Shown in pieces: positions 45,754 to 54,898 of a stretch of 64,000 nt of DNA. The notes beneath the pieces were generated by a model. That model was not told the origin of the DNA. It worked only from the letters and a program-made list of their open reading frames with translations, and did not search any database. This DNA comes from Allocoprobacillus sp002160865. GTDB taxonomy: Bacteria; Bacillota_I; Bacilli_A; Erysipelotrichales; Coprobacillaceae. Numbering within the stretch: the stretch's first letter is position 1; every line of letters begins with the position of its first letter. Location: positions 1,798,001-1,862,000 of the forward strand of contig NZ_AP031415.1 of NCBI RefSeq assembly GCF_042850985.1. Direction: 5' to 3'. Position numbers and translations under genes: made by a program.

Positions 45754-48705
45754 TTATTTTCCCTTAATAGATAAACGTAAGTGATGTTTTTCATTATTCG
45801 ATAATAAGAATTCGTCATGTGTTCTTGCTCCCCAAGTATCATCACCAGCAATACCCATTTGTTTTTCATAAACACAAACAACTGTTTGATAAGGTACTGG
45901 TAATTCATCTTGATGTTTAACATTTTCTAATTCAAAAGGAGTATATGGTAAAGCAGAAAACTCTAAATCTTCTCCTTTAATTATGAAATCGTTTTTACCA
46001 TTACTTATGATAATATGATTGACTTTTGTTCTATTTCCACATTCTTGAGGATATAAATAAGGTGTTACATTTTCTAAAACATCATATTCATATTCTCCTA
46101 ATAAAGCCCCTTTATTTCTATCAATATAGTTTTCCTCTGGTCCAAAACCTAAATACTTCACATGATCATATTCTCTATATAGATTAAACATCATACCAAA
46201 TGCTGGCATTTCAATATATTTGCTTGATGGCATATAAGACATATCAATAACAACTTCACCATCACCATAAACTGTATAGATAACATGAACATTTTCTTCT
46301 CCTAGATTAGGTAACTGATAATCAAAATGAACCTCACATGACTCTTCATTTCTCACAATTTTAACAAATTTTACTATTGCAAACATACTCGCTGGTAACC
46401 ACGCTGCATATCTATAACCATATTTATTTTCTACATCATTATTTGTAGAAGCTCTAAAGAATTGAGGTCTAGGCATAACTCTGATCATTTCTTCATCATC
46501 ATATTTCATAGAAGTTAATCCTTTATTTTTAGCGAATTTAATCGCAAACCCATTTCCTACTACACCAATATTGAGATAATCTTCAATGACAGATACTTTT
46601 GAATGTGCATGTGTCATTTGTTGATGATATGGATATAAATATTGATCATGAGCTATTTCATGATTCTTTTCATCATAGACTCTTACTACAACGTGACATC
46701 TATGATGATTGTCTATATTATTAAATGGATTATCAATTACAGTTGTTTCATCAGGTTTTAATTCAATTACTTTACGTACATGTTCCTTTAATTTTCCATC
46801 ACAATATAATTCAATACTAAAATTAAATTGATTTAAGTTTGTAAATAGATAACGATTAGTAATGGTGATGATTCTCTCATTAATATCAAAATCAATATAC
46901 TGATAACAATATTTAATTTCTTGCATCTTTGGTGTTATTGTTCTATCTGCGAAAACAATTCCATTTCCACAGAAATCATAATCTGATGGTCTTTCTTTGA
47001 AATCTCCACCATATCGTAAAACACCTTCATCATCATATAAGGCTTGATCCGCAAAATCCCATATAAATCCGCCTTGATATAATGGTAGTTTCTTTTCTAA
47101 TTCTATATATTTATATAATGCCCCATTACTATTTCCCATAGAGTGAGCATATTCGCAAAGGATAAATGGTTTTTCAGTATGTTCTGCAATAAACTTTTCA
47201 CAGTCTATCGCAAATGTATACATTTGACTTTCAATATCGCTTGTATTTGGATATCTTCTATCATGAGATAATCCTTCATAGTGGATAACTCTTGTATTAT
47301 CTTTTTCTCTTAAGAAATCAGCTTCTTTTTGAAGAACTGATCCTCCTCGAGATTCATTTCCTAATGACCATATAATAATTGAAGGATGGTTTTTATCTCT
47401 TTCATACATTGAATTTGCACGATCCAAAACATTATCTAACCATTGTTCTTCTTTATTATCTGGTAAGAATAGACTAGGATCAAAACTATCACTCCATGTT
47501 CCATGTGTTTCTAAGTTAGTTTCATCAATACAATATAATCCTAGTTCATCACACAAATCATAAACAAATGTATTATTTGGATAATGTGATGTTCTTAAAG
47601 CGTTAATATTATTTTCTTTCATGATTTGAAGGTCTCTTTTTGTTTCTTCATATGAAATGACACGTCCTGTTTTAGGTGAAAATTCATGCCTGTTTACTCC
47701 ATGGAACACAATACGTTTTCCATTAATACACATAATACCATTAATAATTCTAAATTCTCTTATACCAATAGCTTGTTTACATATTTCACTCAATTGTCCA
47801 TTTGATAAAACTTCAACTACTAATTGATATAAATATGCTGATTCAGCACTCCATAATTTTGGATTATTGACATCAAATGATACATGTACTTCTTTTTCAC
47901 CTTTTAAAGAAATTTGTTTAACAATTTCTAACCCATTGTACAAAGTCACCTTGATTTCACTATTATTTAAATTACCTGCTAATGAAAAATCAAGATTTAC
48001 AGTTGCCATTGTGTAATTCTCTTTTAATAAAGTCACTACCTTCAAATCTTCCAAACTTGTTTTTGGTATAAACAGTAATTCAACATCTCTAAAGATACCT
48101 GAGAATCTCCAAAAGTCCTGATCTTCTAACCAACTACCACTACAAAATCTATACACTTGTACGGCAATCTTATTAATACCCTCAACAATAAATTCACTAA
48201 TATCAAATGTAGAAGGTGTAAAACTATCTTCGCTATAACCCACAAAATATCCATTAATCCATAATGCAAACGCTGATTCAACACCATTAAATCTAATATG
48301 AACTTTATTTGTTAACTGTTCATTATTTAATGATACATATCGTACATAGCTACCTACCTGATTATAGTGTGGAATCTCCCCAGGAACAATTTGCTCACTT
48401 GCAGACCATGGATATGTTTGATTCACATACATTGGTTTTCCATATCCTTGTAACTGCAAATGTCCTGGAACTTGAATATTTTTCCAATTCGAACAGTCAT
48501 AGTCTTTTTCAAAGAATTTATCATTTGTTTCTTCTATGCTTTCAGCATATTCAAATTTCCATTGTCCATTCAACAATACCGATAAACTGCTTTGATTGCG
48601 TTCCATTTCTTCTTTGTTTCTGTACACTTTTAAAGAAGCTTTAGGATCTAATCTACCTATTTGAAATACCTTTGGATCTTTAATCCATTCTTTGTTCATA
48701 TTCAT
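45754..48705 (-). CDS. lacZ: Beta-galactosidase, GH2 family
   Basis: Hydrolyses unphosphorylated lactose to galactose and glucose. The 983-residue product has the LacZ order: sugar-binding domain (VPGHLQLQGYGKPMYVNQTYPW), immunoglobulin-like domain, TIM barrel with GVNRHEFSPKTGR, the acid-base Glu in SLGNESRGGS and the nucleophile Glu in LCEYAHSMGNSNG, and a C-terminal small-chain domain with the GFGPEENYIDRN motif. The ATG chosen follows GGAGG by eight bases. It is transcribed away from a PocR/AraC regulator and ends before the lac PTS operon. Confidence 0.97.
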   Translation of the reverse strand: MNMNKEWIKDPKVFQIGRLDPKASLKVYRNKEEMERNQSSLSVLLNGQWKFEYAESIEETNDKFFEKDYDCSNWKNIQVPGHLQLQGYGKPMYVNQTYPWSASEQIVPGEIPHYNQVGSYVRYVSLNNEQLTNKVHIRFNGVESAFALWINGYFVGYSEDSFTPSTFDISEFIVEGINKIAVQVYRFCSGSWLEDQDFWRFSGIFRDVELLFIPKTSLEDLKVVTLLKENYTMATVNLDFSLAGNLNNSEIKVTLYNGLEIVKQISLKGEKEVHVSFDVNNPKLWSAESAYLYQLVVEVLSNGQLSEICKQAIGIREFRIINGIMCINGKRIVFHGVNRHEFSPKTGRVISYEETKRDLQIMKENNINALRTSHYPNNTFVYDLCDELGLYCIDETNLETHGTWSDSFDPSLFLPDNKEEQWLDNVLDRANSMYERDKNHPSIIIWSLGNESRGGSVLQKEADFLREKDNTRVIHYEGLSHDRRYPNTSDIESQMYTFAIDCEKFIAEHTEKPFILCEYAHSMGNSNGALYKYIELEKKLPLYQGGFIWDFADQALYDDEGVLRYGGDFKERPSDYDFCGNGIVFADRTITPKMQEIKYCYQYIDFDINERIITITNRYLFTNLNQFNFSIELYCDGKLKEHVRKVIELKPDETTVIDNPFNNIDNHHRCHVVVRVYDEKNHEIAHDQYLYPYHQQMTHAHSKVSVIEDYLNIGVVGNGFAIKFAKNKGLTSMKYDDEEMIRVMPRPQFFRASTNNDVENKYGYRYAAWLPASMFAIVKFVKIVRNEESCEVHFDYQLPNLGEENVHVIYTVYGDGEVVIDMSYMPSSKYIEMPAFGMMFNLYREYDHVKYLGFGPEENYIDRNKGALLGEYEYDVLENVTPYLYPQECGNRTKVNHIIISNGKNDFIIKGEDLEFSALPYTPFELENVKHQDELPVPYQTVVCVYEKQMGIAGDDTWGARTHDEFLLSNNEKHHLRLSIKGK

Positions 48706-48819
48706 CTTTATATCCTCCATAATTTCTATATTTATTTTATAAAAAAAATATTCTTTTTCGAATGGAATAAAGTATAATAATAGGTAATAAAGTGTTAATT
48801 TATACTTTTGGAGGATATT
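48706..48819. promoter_or_regulatory. Divergent lacZ / AraC-regulator promoter region with direct repeats
   Basis: For lacZ, TTAACA and TATACT on the minus strand have a 16-base spacer. For the regulator, TATAAT lies at 48774-48779. Two direct repeats, GGAATAAAGT (48764-48773) and GTAATAAAGT (48784-48793), are offset by 20 bases, the half-site spacing expected for an AraC-family protein. Confidence 0.55.
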
Positions 48820-49629
48820 ATGAATAAGTTACAAGTCATGTTAAAAGATTTATATCTTGTATTTGGATTAAATTTATCTATTTTTGATTTAGATGGTAAC
48901 TTAGTGACATCTTACCCAGAAAAAAATTCTCCTTTTTGTGAACTGGTAAAATCAAAACCAGAAGTATTAAAATTATGTCATGCTTGTGATAAAAAAGCAT
49001 TTGAACATGTAAAAAATGCAGGAGAGATTTATATCTATAGATGTCATTTTGGACTGTATGAAGCTTGTGTGCCTTTGTATACATATGGTGTTTTATCTGG
49101 ATTTTTTATGATGGGACAAACATTAACAGATACTGAATATAACAAAAATCTAATAAAAAGAAAAGCTATCGAATATTTGTTAGATTCTGATGTGATTGAT
49201 GAAGCTATAGATCACATTTCATTTCACTCTCAAGAACAAATCATAGCTTTTGCAGGTGTTGTCAATATTGTTGCAGAATATATAACTTTGACTAATCGTC
49301 TTGAGTCAAAATCAAAAAATCTAGCAGAAGAAGTGCATAAATACTTAGTAAATAATTATAATCAAAATATAACAATTGATTGGCTGTGTAAATATTTTTA
49401 TGTTTCCAAATCTACTCTAATCAACACTTTTAAATCTAAATATGGAATTACTGTTCATCAATTTCTTTTGGAGTATAGATTAAAAAAGAGTATGGAGTTG
49501 TTAAAGGATAAAAATAAAACTATACAGGATATTGCTATTGAATGCGGTTTTAATGATGCCAATTATTTTTCTAAAGCATTCAAGAAAAAGTATCTTTTAA
49601 GTCCAACAGACAAAAAAAATTCACTTTAG
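48820..49629 (+). CDS. AraC-family regulator with PocR sensor domain
   Basis: A 269-residue regulator. The N-terminal PocR-type ligand-binding domain (about 1-150) has SPFCELVKSKPEVLKLCHACD and YRCHFGLYEACVPL, the conserved Cys/His pattern. The C-terminal AraC domain (about 170-265) has WLCKYFYVSKSTLINTFKSKYG and IQDIAIECGFNDANYFSKAFKKKY. The start follows GGAGG. It is divergent from lacZ and its probable activator. The ligand is unknown. Confidence 0.92.
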   Translation: MNKLQVMLKDLYLVFGLNLSIFDLDGNLVTSYPEKNSPFCELVKSKPEVLKLCHACDKKAFEHVKNAGEIYIYRCHFGLYEACVPLYTYGVLSGFFMMGQTLTDTEYNKNLIKRKAIEYLLDSDVIDEAIDHISFHSQEQIIAFAGVVNIVAEYITLTNRLESKSKNLAEEVHKYLVNNYNQNITIDWLCKYFYVSKSTLINTFKSKYGITVHQFLLEYRLKKSMELLKDKNKTIQDIAIECGFNDANYFSKAFKKKYLLSPTDKKNSL

Positions 49630-50148
49630 TTTATCGAACCACACCTATCAAATAAAAATAGTTACACACATATGGTACATTTCTATGTTGGTATTTATAA
49701 TATAATTGAAGTATTTGGTCAGTAAATTCAAGAGTTAAGATTATATTATAAGTAGCTAATAGATTTAAAAATACTTCCATAATGAGCAACAAAACTATGT
49801 ATTGTTAAAAAAATATCCAATATCTTTAAGGAAAGAAAAACGAAAGTAAAAAAGAGGTTTTACAATAAAAAACAAATAATGCAAAAAAAGATTATTATAA
49901 CCAGACAAAAAAGATGCAAATCACATCTTTGTATATAGGATTGCTCCATAATTCCATGATACTAAATTTTTAGTCAACCTTACGCTTACCCTCATTCAAC
50001 AAATTCATTAAACAATTGAATACATTATAGTATAATCAAAAAATAATATGGGTACAATTATAATATAAAGAACATATAACAATTTAAATGGTTGTCATAC
50101 TTTGTCGTTATTTACTTACACAATCTTTTACGTATTCTCATTTATTTT
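49630..50148. other. Non-coding A/T-rich stretch between the AraC gene and IS66 remnant B
   Basis: No supported gene in 519 bases. An isolated TTAAAC, 17-base spacer, TATAAT promoter-like pair lies at 50008-50036 on the plus strand, facing tnpA. An IS-end-like TTACGCTTAC occurs at 49980-49989. Several short stem-loops (for example AAAGATG/CATCTTT near 49909-49929) lack convincing T-runs. Confidence 0.5.
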
Positions 50149-50232
50149 GTAAGCGACAAATGAAAAGGCACTAACAAGACTGCGGATATTCATTTAAAAT
50201 GTAAGTACAATAAAAAAGGAGGTACTTACTAT

Positions 50233-50496
50233 ATGCAATATGATTGGAAAAAAATCATAAATAGTCAAAAGGAAAGCACTTTGACTGTCAAGGAATTCTG
50301 CAGACAGAACAATATCTGTGTGTCTTCTTTCTATAAGTCAAAAAGACGACTGGAAAATGATGAACTTCAAAGTGATTTATTTGTTCCTGTCGAGGTTGTG
50401 GATGATGCCCACCCCAATATATCAATGACCATTGATGGTCATTGTATTGAATTTGATCCTGCATTTCTTGATAAGGTCATTGGTGCTCTCAAATAA
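50233..50496 (+). CDS. tnpA: IS66 TnpA
   Basis: An 87-residue small helix-turn-helix protein of IS66 elements, with VKEFCRQNNICVSSFYKSKRR near residues 20-40 and a C-terminal ISMTIDGHCIEFDP. AAAGGAGG precedes the start. The gene is intact but its element is not. Confidence 0.88.
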   Translation: MQYDWKKIINSQKESTLTVKEFCRQNNICVSSFYKSKRRLENDELQSDLFVPVEVVDDAHPNISMTIDGHCIEFDPAFLDKVIGALK

Positions 50497-50498
50497 TC

Positions 50499-50655
50499 AT
50501 CAACGCTGATGAAGTCAAGAATATCTACGTTTCAACGCATTTCGTGGATATGCGCAAGTCGATAGATGGGCTGACACTCATTGTGCATTCTCAATTCCAG
50601 ATGAATGTCCTTGATTACAGCCTTTTCATCTTTACCAACCGATCAAGAAATCGCA
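50499..50655 (+). pseudogene. IS66 TnpB N-terminal fragment
   Basis: About 52 codons reading NADEVKNIYVSTHFVDMRKS, IDGLTLIVHSQF and SLFIFTNRSRNRIKI, the N-terminal half of IS66 TnpB. It is cut at the junction with the DUF6431-type segment. A standard start codon is not obvious. Confidence 0.88.
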
Positions 50656-51081
50656 TCAAGATTCATCTATATTTGGGTTCTCAATCATAAGCTGATTTAA
50701 ATCCTGCATAGTATTTGAGCGAATAATGGATAGAGTGTCATGAAATAGAATTTGACTATAAGGAATAATGATAGATAGTAAAAATGCATGTGTATGATGA
50801 CAATGCTTACATTTGAATCTTTGGATTTTAAGGGGAATGATGCCATCTGGTGTTTTGATTTTACGCGTATAAAAGCCATGCTTGATAAGATGTCCTTTGT
50901 GATGACATGAACATTCTAGAGAAGCGATATTAAGATCTTCAAGACATTCATTATAAAATGTTTGCATTTTAGAAAAGTTTTGATTGAATGTGTTTGAGTA
51001 ATAGGTTATCATATAAGTGTTCTTTGAACAGAGGATAAAGGCTAGCATTGGCGTGAGAGGCTTTATCCTTTTCCTTTCCAA
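50656..51081 (-). CDS. DUF6431-type zinc-ribbon transposon-associated protein, 3'-truncated
   Basis: A 141-codon frame on the opposite strand of the IS66 remnant. The middle has a zinc-ribbon pattern: ECSCHHKGHLIKHGFYTRK and RFKCKHCHHTHAFL. This resembles DUF6431 proteins seen near transposases. Possible starts are TTG (51081) or ATG at 51048 or 51015. The C-terminal end stops a few residues after the junction with tnpB, so it is probably truncated. Confidence 0.6.
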   Translation of the reverse strand: MERKRIKPLTPMLAFILCSKNTYMITYYSNTFNQNFSKMQTFYNECLEDLNIASLECSCHHKGHLIKHGFYTRKIKTPDGIIPLKIQRFKCKHCHHTHAFLLSIIIPYSQILFHDTLSIIRSNTMQDLNQLMIENPNIDES

Positions 51082-51099
51082 CTATTATCATACTAAAAT

Positions 51100-51155
51100 A
51101 GTCTTATCATTTAAAGTGATTATTTCTTATTCATTCACTTTGATAAGACTTTTTC
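51100..51155. repeat. Long inverted repeat in the nested segment
   Basis: AGTCTTATC and AAAGTGA on the left mirror TCACTTT and GATAAGACT on the right, with a short bulge, then TTTTTCTTT. It may be a plus-strand terminator or an end of the nested element. Confidence 0.5.
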
Positions 51156-51190
51156 TTTATTTTTCTTTTTATTTAATTTGGCATTCAACA

Positions 51191-51523
51191 GTTTACCAAT
51201 ACGGTTCAGGGAGAACAGACAAGCGCTGCCTTATATTCACTTATAGAAACTGCAAAGCTAAACAATCTCAATCCCTATGAATATTTTAACTATCTTTTGT
51301 CATCATTGACAGAAATAGATATCAATGATGAAGAAGCCCTTGATAATTATATGCCATGGTCAAAAGAATTGCCTGATAATACATATCTGACTAAAAAATC
51401 GTAGAGATACGATCTTTTAGTCGTGTCCTGTAAATCATACATATATAAATTGTCAATTTATTACAGCTCTAATTATAATCAATGTCGTTGATTGATAATA
51501 GGGCTTTTTTATTTTACGCTTAC
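51191..51523 (+). repeat. 333-bp direct repeat (second copy; first at 33314-33646)
   Basis: The sequence beginning GTTTACCAATACGG and ending TTTTACGCTTAC matches 33314-33646 with the same length and two single-base differences (A for C near the start, T for C near the end). It contains the tnpC 3' end and the right IS66 end. Confidence 0.95.
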
Positions 51524-51574
51524 CTTTCATTATTGGAAAAAGAGATAAAAAGAACACTACGTAAAAATAGAATC

Positions 51575-51608
51575 ATATAAAAAGCAGTTTATCATTCCAA
51601 TAAACTGC
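51575..51608 (-). terminator. Terminator after the GyrI-like gene
   Basis: An 11-base-pair stem, AAGCAGTTTAT with its complement, seven-base loop, and a T-run on the minus strand. Confidence 0.85.
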
Positions 51609-51626
51609 TTAAACTTTTCTATTTTC

Positions 51627-52124
51627 TTATTTTTTCAATTGAACAGGAATCCAAACCTCACTGTAGGCATAATGATCTTGATGTTCATCCATTTTTGTAA
51701 AAGAAAATGATAATGAATATGCCAATTCATAATCAGAAGTTGAAAGCCACTTAGCATAAATACTTGCCATTGTGTTTTGTAAAGTTGATGGGAATGGTCC
51801 TTCATTTGGAAATACTACCCATGTCAGCGAAGGAACTGAAAGTTGATCAAATTGATCACTGATATCAACGCATGTCGTTAAGACACCAATCATATGTGTC
51901 AGTTGTCCTTTTTCTTCCAGAAAATCAGTATCAGAATCATAAGATACATTCACAATTTCATACGGTTCCATATTTTGTAGTTGATGCAACTCTCTTTTTT
52001 GTTCCTCTGTTATTTCACTTCCTAATTGTACAATTTCATTATTCACACCTTCAAATTGAAGTGATACACGTTTACTGACTCCTACAAAACGAAATGCTTC
52101 TTTTTGAACTATTTTATAATCCAT
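51627..52124 (-). CDS. GyrI-like small-molecule-binding domain protein
   Basis: A 165-residue stand-alone effector-binding protein of the AraC-E_bind/GyrI type. MDYKIVQKEAFRFVGVSKRV at the start, SVPSLTWVVFPNEGPFPSTL and the C-terminal YAYSEVWIPVQ match the duplicated beta-alpha-beta-beta units of the family. No helix-turn-helix is present. AGGAGG precedes the start. Members bind lipophilic or cationic drugs; the ligand here is unknown. Confidence 0.88.
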   Translation of the reverse strand: MDYKIVQKEAFRFVGVSKRVSLQFEGVNNEIVQLGSEITEEQKRELHQLQNMEPYEIVNVSYDSDTDFLEEKGQLTHMIGVLTTCVDISDQFDQLSVPSLTWVVFPNEGPFPSTLQNTMASIYAKWLSTSDYELAYSLSFSFTKMDEHQDHYAYSEVWIPVQLKK

Positions 52125-52365
52125 ATGTTTCCTCCTTGAATGATCATTGTTAAAACATTGTTGCTTTCTTATGCAATAACTTCTCTTAAAAATAGAATAT
52201 CATAAAAATGGAATAAAAAATAGAAAGTTCACTATTGATTTAAAAAGTTTACTACTATTGAATCACACAGCTATGAAAAATCTACATATGGATATATTTT
52301 AAATCATAATAATCTCCATTTCCTTTTTATGATTCTTATTAATATACAAGCTCTTTATAAAGAAA

Positions 52366-52392
52366 ATACAAAGTTTTATTCAAACTTTGTAT
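52366..52392 (-). terminator. fmt terminator
   Basis: ATACAAAGTTT and AAACTTTGTAT, five-base loop, T-rich tail on the minus strand; the loop contains the fmt stop codon. Confidence 0.75.
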
Positions 52393-53326
52393 CGACTTCA
52401 AAAATGCAATGTCCATTTAAATAATCTTTAACAGACATTCTTTTTTTACCTTCTAATTGTAATTCTGTAATCAGATAAACGCCATCATTCACTTTAACTC
52501 CAATAGCATCTTTAAAAATCTTGACAATCGTTCCATTATCCTGATGAGCATGATGTTTCATCGCATTTTCACATTGATGAACCTGTCCTGCCCAGATTTT
52601 AACAGTCTTTCCCTGATAAGTTGTATAACTTCCTGGCCATGGATTTGTTCCACGAACTTTATTATAAACTTGTCGAGCAGACATATTCCAGTCAAGACGT
52701 TCATCTTCTCTAGAAAGAGTGGGCGCATAAGTCACTAGATTTTCATCTTGAGGTATACGTTGATTTGTTCCCTTTAAAATATCTGGTAATGTTTCTTTTA
52801 ATAATTCTGCACCTAAATCACTTAAACGATCATATAAAATACCCACTGTATCTTCTTCTAAGATAGGTGTTTCTTTTTGGGCAATCATATCTCCAGCATC
52901 CATTTTTTTGACCATATACATAATTGTGACACCTGTTTTCTCTTGTCCATCAATAATAGCCTGATGTACTGGTGCACCCCCACGATATAATGGTAACAAT
53001 GATGCATGAACATTGATACATCCTAAACGAGGAATATCCAAAACAGCCTGTGGTACAATCTGACCATATGCCGCAGTGATGATTAAATCTGGCTTTAAAT
53101 CAACAATCGCCTGATAATCCTCTTTAATACGTGCGGGTTGAATAACAGGAATATCATATTTTAAAGCTTCTACTTTTACATCTGGCATTGTCAAAACTTT
53201 TTTTCTACCCACATAACGATCAGGCTGAGTGACAACACCAACAATATTGTAATCCTCTTCTATCAGCATTTTCAAAACAGCCAACGAAAATGATGCTGTT
53301 CCCATAAATACAATTCTTTCTCTCAT
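52376..53326 (-). CDS. fmt: Methionyl-tRNA formyltransferase
   Basis: Formylates initiator Met-tRNA from 10-formyl-tetrahydrofolate. The 316-residue product has RIVFMGTASFSLAVL, the catalytic INVHASLLPLYRGGAPVHQAI (Asn, His) and Asp in KMDAGDMIAQKE, plus a C-terminal OB-fold domain (RGTNPWPGSYT). The usual neighbours def, priA and rsmB are not adjacent here. The chosen ATG lies three codons into the longest frame. Confidence 0.96.
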   Translation of the reverse strand: MRERIVFMGTASFSLAVLKMLIEEDYNIVGVVTQPDRYVGRKKVLTMPDVKVEALKYDIPVIQPARIKEDYQAIVDLKPDLIITAAYGQIVPQAVLDIPRLGCINVHASLLPLYRGGAPVHQAIIDGQEKTGVTIMYMVKKMDAGDMIAQKETPILEEDTVGILYDRLSDLGAELLKETLPDILKGTNQRIPQDENLVTYAPTLSREDERLDWNMSARQVYNKVRGTNPWPGSYTTYQGKTVKIWAGQVHQCENAMKHHAHQDNGTIVKIFKDAIGVKVNDGVYLITELQLEGKKRMSVKDYLNGHCIFEVDTKFE

Positions 53327-53388
53327 TTCATTCACTCACTTTCACTATCTTATAATATTAGGCTATTTTTCCATTTTATACAATCTTT

Positions 53389-54801
53389 TTAATTCTTTTT
53401 TAAATCATTGACACATAGTTTTGTAAGACCATCTAGCATATATGGACTCATTTCTTTAATTGAATAAAGCTCTGGCATATAATCTTCAGGAATAAATGAT
53501 AAGAGTTTATTTCTGACTTCATTCATATCATTTGTCATAGGTGAGTACACAGCAATTGCTTCAGGTCCCATAATACATATTGAAGGTAATAATGATTTTG
53601 TTACAAGCTCTAATACACCTTCTTGCGTCCATGCCAGTTTTGCACATTCATCAGAAAATTGCATACGATGAATAAAATAACGAACTTCTCCAGCAACCCC
53701 ATTTCTTCCTGTCACAATCTGACCATGAGAAATAATACCTTGTCCTCCTACACCAAAACCAAATGGTTGTGAGTGAAAGATAATATTTTGATATTCAGGA
53801 TGTTCCAAAGAAAATCCCACAACTGCAGCATTAGCATTATTACATACTAAAACTTTAATTCCATATTTCTTTTCAAATTCATTTTTTATATCCAGAATTT
53901 TTTCATCAGGTGAATTTCTTAACTGTTGATCATCTTTAACAATTCCTGGTGTTGCAATACCAATCATATCTACATATTGATGTTTTAATAAAACAGTATC
54001 AATAATATCATAAAGATCATAAACATTTAAAGAAGGTTTGATAATCATATTATGATCAATAATTTCACAATGATCACTCAAACGATAATAAATTCTTGTT
54101 TGTGCCTTATTATTAGAAATCACAATAGATAAAATACGATTTTCATATTCTATACAATGCGTATGATGTTTTTGAGCTTCCTGTGTTTTGTTAGTATAAT
54201 ACTCTTCAAGTTCATTTTGTAGAAATCTTAAAGCCCCTGGCGCATCATATGAAGCAAAAACAGTTGTGGGAATCTGAAGGACTAATTTATCTGTTAAACT
54301 TTCTTTTAAACGATTCAACATATAACCAATCTGTGGTGCAATCAAAACCACATCATATTTTTCAACTTCTTCATAAATACTTAAATAAGAAACAGCATCA
54401 AAATGATAATCCAACCCTAACATTCCTGCCACACTATTTAAGTTCTCTGCAAACATAGACGTTGTCAAACCAGATGAGCATGATACAAGAACTTGTAAAG
54501 TTTTTTCATTTTTTAAGCCAACTAATGTTTCTACCATTTCATCAAATAATTGTTTTGCATGATTTTCATCATTCAACTCAAAATGAAGATAGAATTTCAC
54601 TGAATCATCTTTTTTAGAAACAATAGAGAACTCTACAATTGTGCTTTGTTCAATAACAGTAAAACGAATAGAAGCCTCTCCATAATCCGTAACTAATCTG
54701 ATTAAAGATTCATTATCTTCTACAATCTGATAATCATCATTATATTGTTCTTTAATCCATGATTGAAAATCAAAATCCAATTCCTTTTTCTCAGTATCCA
54801 T
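53389..54801 (-). CDS. Fusion of PTS EIIB (lactose/cellobiose type) and ROK domain
   Basis: A 470-residue protein in three parts. Residues 1-95 are an unknown domain. Residues 102-195 form an EIIB domain with VLVSCSSGLTTSMFAENL, where Cys108 is the expected phosphocysteine, and LIAPQIGYM. From about 215 a ROK domain has GIATPGIVKD, VCNNANAAVVG and GVGGQGIISHGQIVTGRNGVAGE. The ROK catalytic Asp (in NDANAA) is Asn, and the CxCGxxGC zinc motif is missing, so kinase activity is doubtful. It has no helix-turn-helix. A phosphorylation-dependent sugar sensor is a reasonable guess. Confidence 0.8.
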   Translation of the reverse strand: MDTEKKELDFDFQSWIKEQYNDDYQIVEDNESLIRLVTDYGEASIRFTVIEQSTIVEFSIVSKKDDSVKFYLHFELNDENHAKQLFDEMVETLVGLKNEKTLQVLVSCSSGLTTSMFAENLNSVAGMLGLDYHFDAVSYLSIYEEVEKYDVVLIAPQIGYMLNRLKESLTDKLVLQIPTTVFASYDAPGALRFLQNELEEYYTNKTQEAQKHHTHCIEYENRILSIVISNNKAQTRIYYRLSDHCEIIDHNMIIKPSLNVYDLYDIIDTVLLKHQYVDMIGIATPGIVKDDQQLRNSPDEKILDIKNEFEKKYGIKVLVCNNANAAVVGFSLEHPEYQNIIFHSQPFGFGVGGQGIISHGQIVTGRNGVAGEVRYFIHRMQFSDECAKLAWTQEGVLELVTKSLLPSICIMGPEAIAVYSPMTNDMNEVRNKLLSFIPEDYMPELYSIKEMSPYMLDGLTKLCVNDLKKN

Positions 54802-54828
54802 ATATTTTCCTCACTTTGATATTTGTTA

Positions 54829-54856
54829 ATCATATTGTATCATTCACCATTATCAA
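54829..54856 (-). promoter_or_regulatory. Promoter of the EIIB-ROK gene
   Basis: Minus-strand TTGATA and TATGAT with a 16-base spacer, 28 bases before the start codon. Confidence 0.6.
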
Positions 54857-54874
54857 ATAAAACCCTTAAACAAA

Positions 54875-54898
54875 AAATAGCATGAATTCATGCTATTT
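54875..54898 (-). terminator. Terminator after the CapA-like gene
   Basis: A perfect palindrome, AAATAGCATG and CATGCTATTT around AATT, followed by T residues on the minus strand, containing the stop codon. Confidence 0.8.

Larger units (their letters stand above)
50149..51523 (+). mobile_element. IS66-family remnant B with nested foreign segment
   Basis: Both ends are present: GTAAGCGACAAATGAAAAGG on the left, and the complement of GTAAGCGTAAAAT on the right. Inside are tnpA, the first part of tnpB, then an unrelated segment (about 50656-51190), then the tnpC 3' end. The central part of the element, most of tnpB and tnpC, is missing. No eight-base target duplication is visible. Confidence 0.85.

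Noticed and set aside
49978..49990. Third IS66 end (TTACGCTTAC)
   Set aside because: Only ten bases match and no IS66 coding sequence adjoins; may be chance or an old scar.
51017..51280. 87-codon plus-strand frame across the nested segment and tnpC fragment
   Set aside because: It joins unrelated sequence across a junction and has no ribosome site or family motif.
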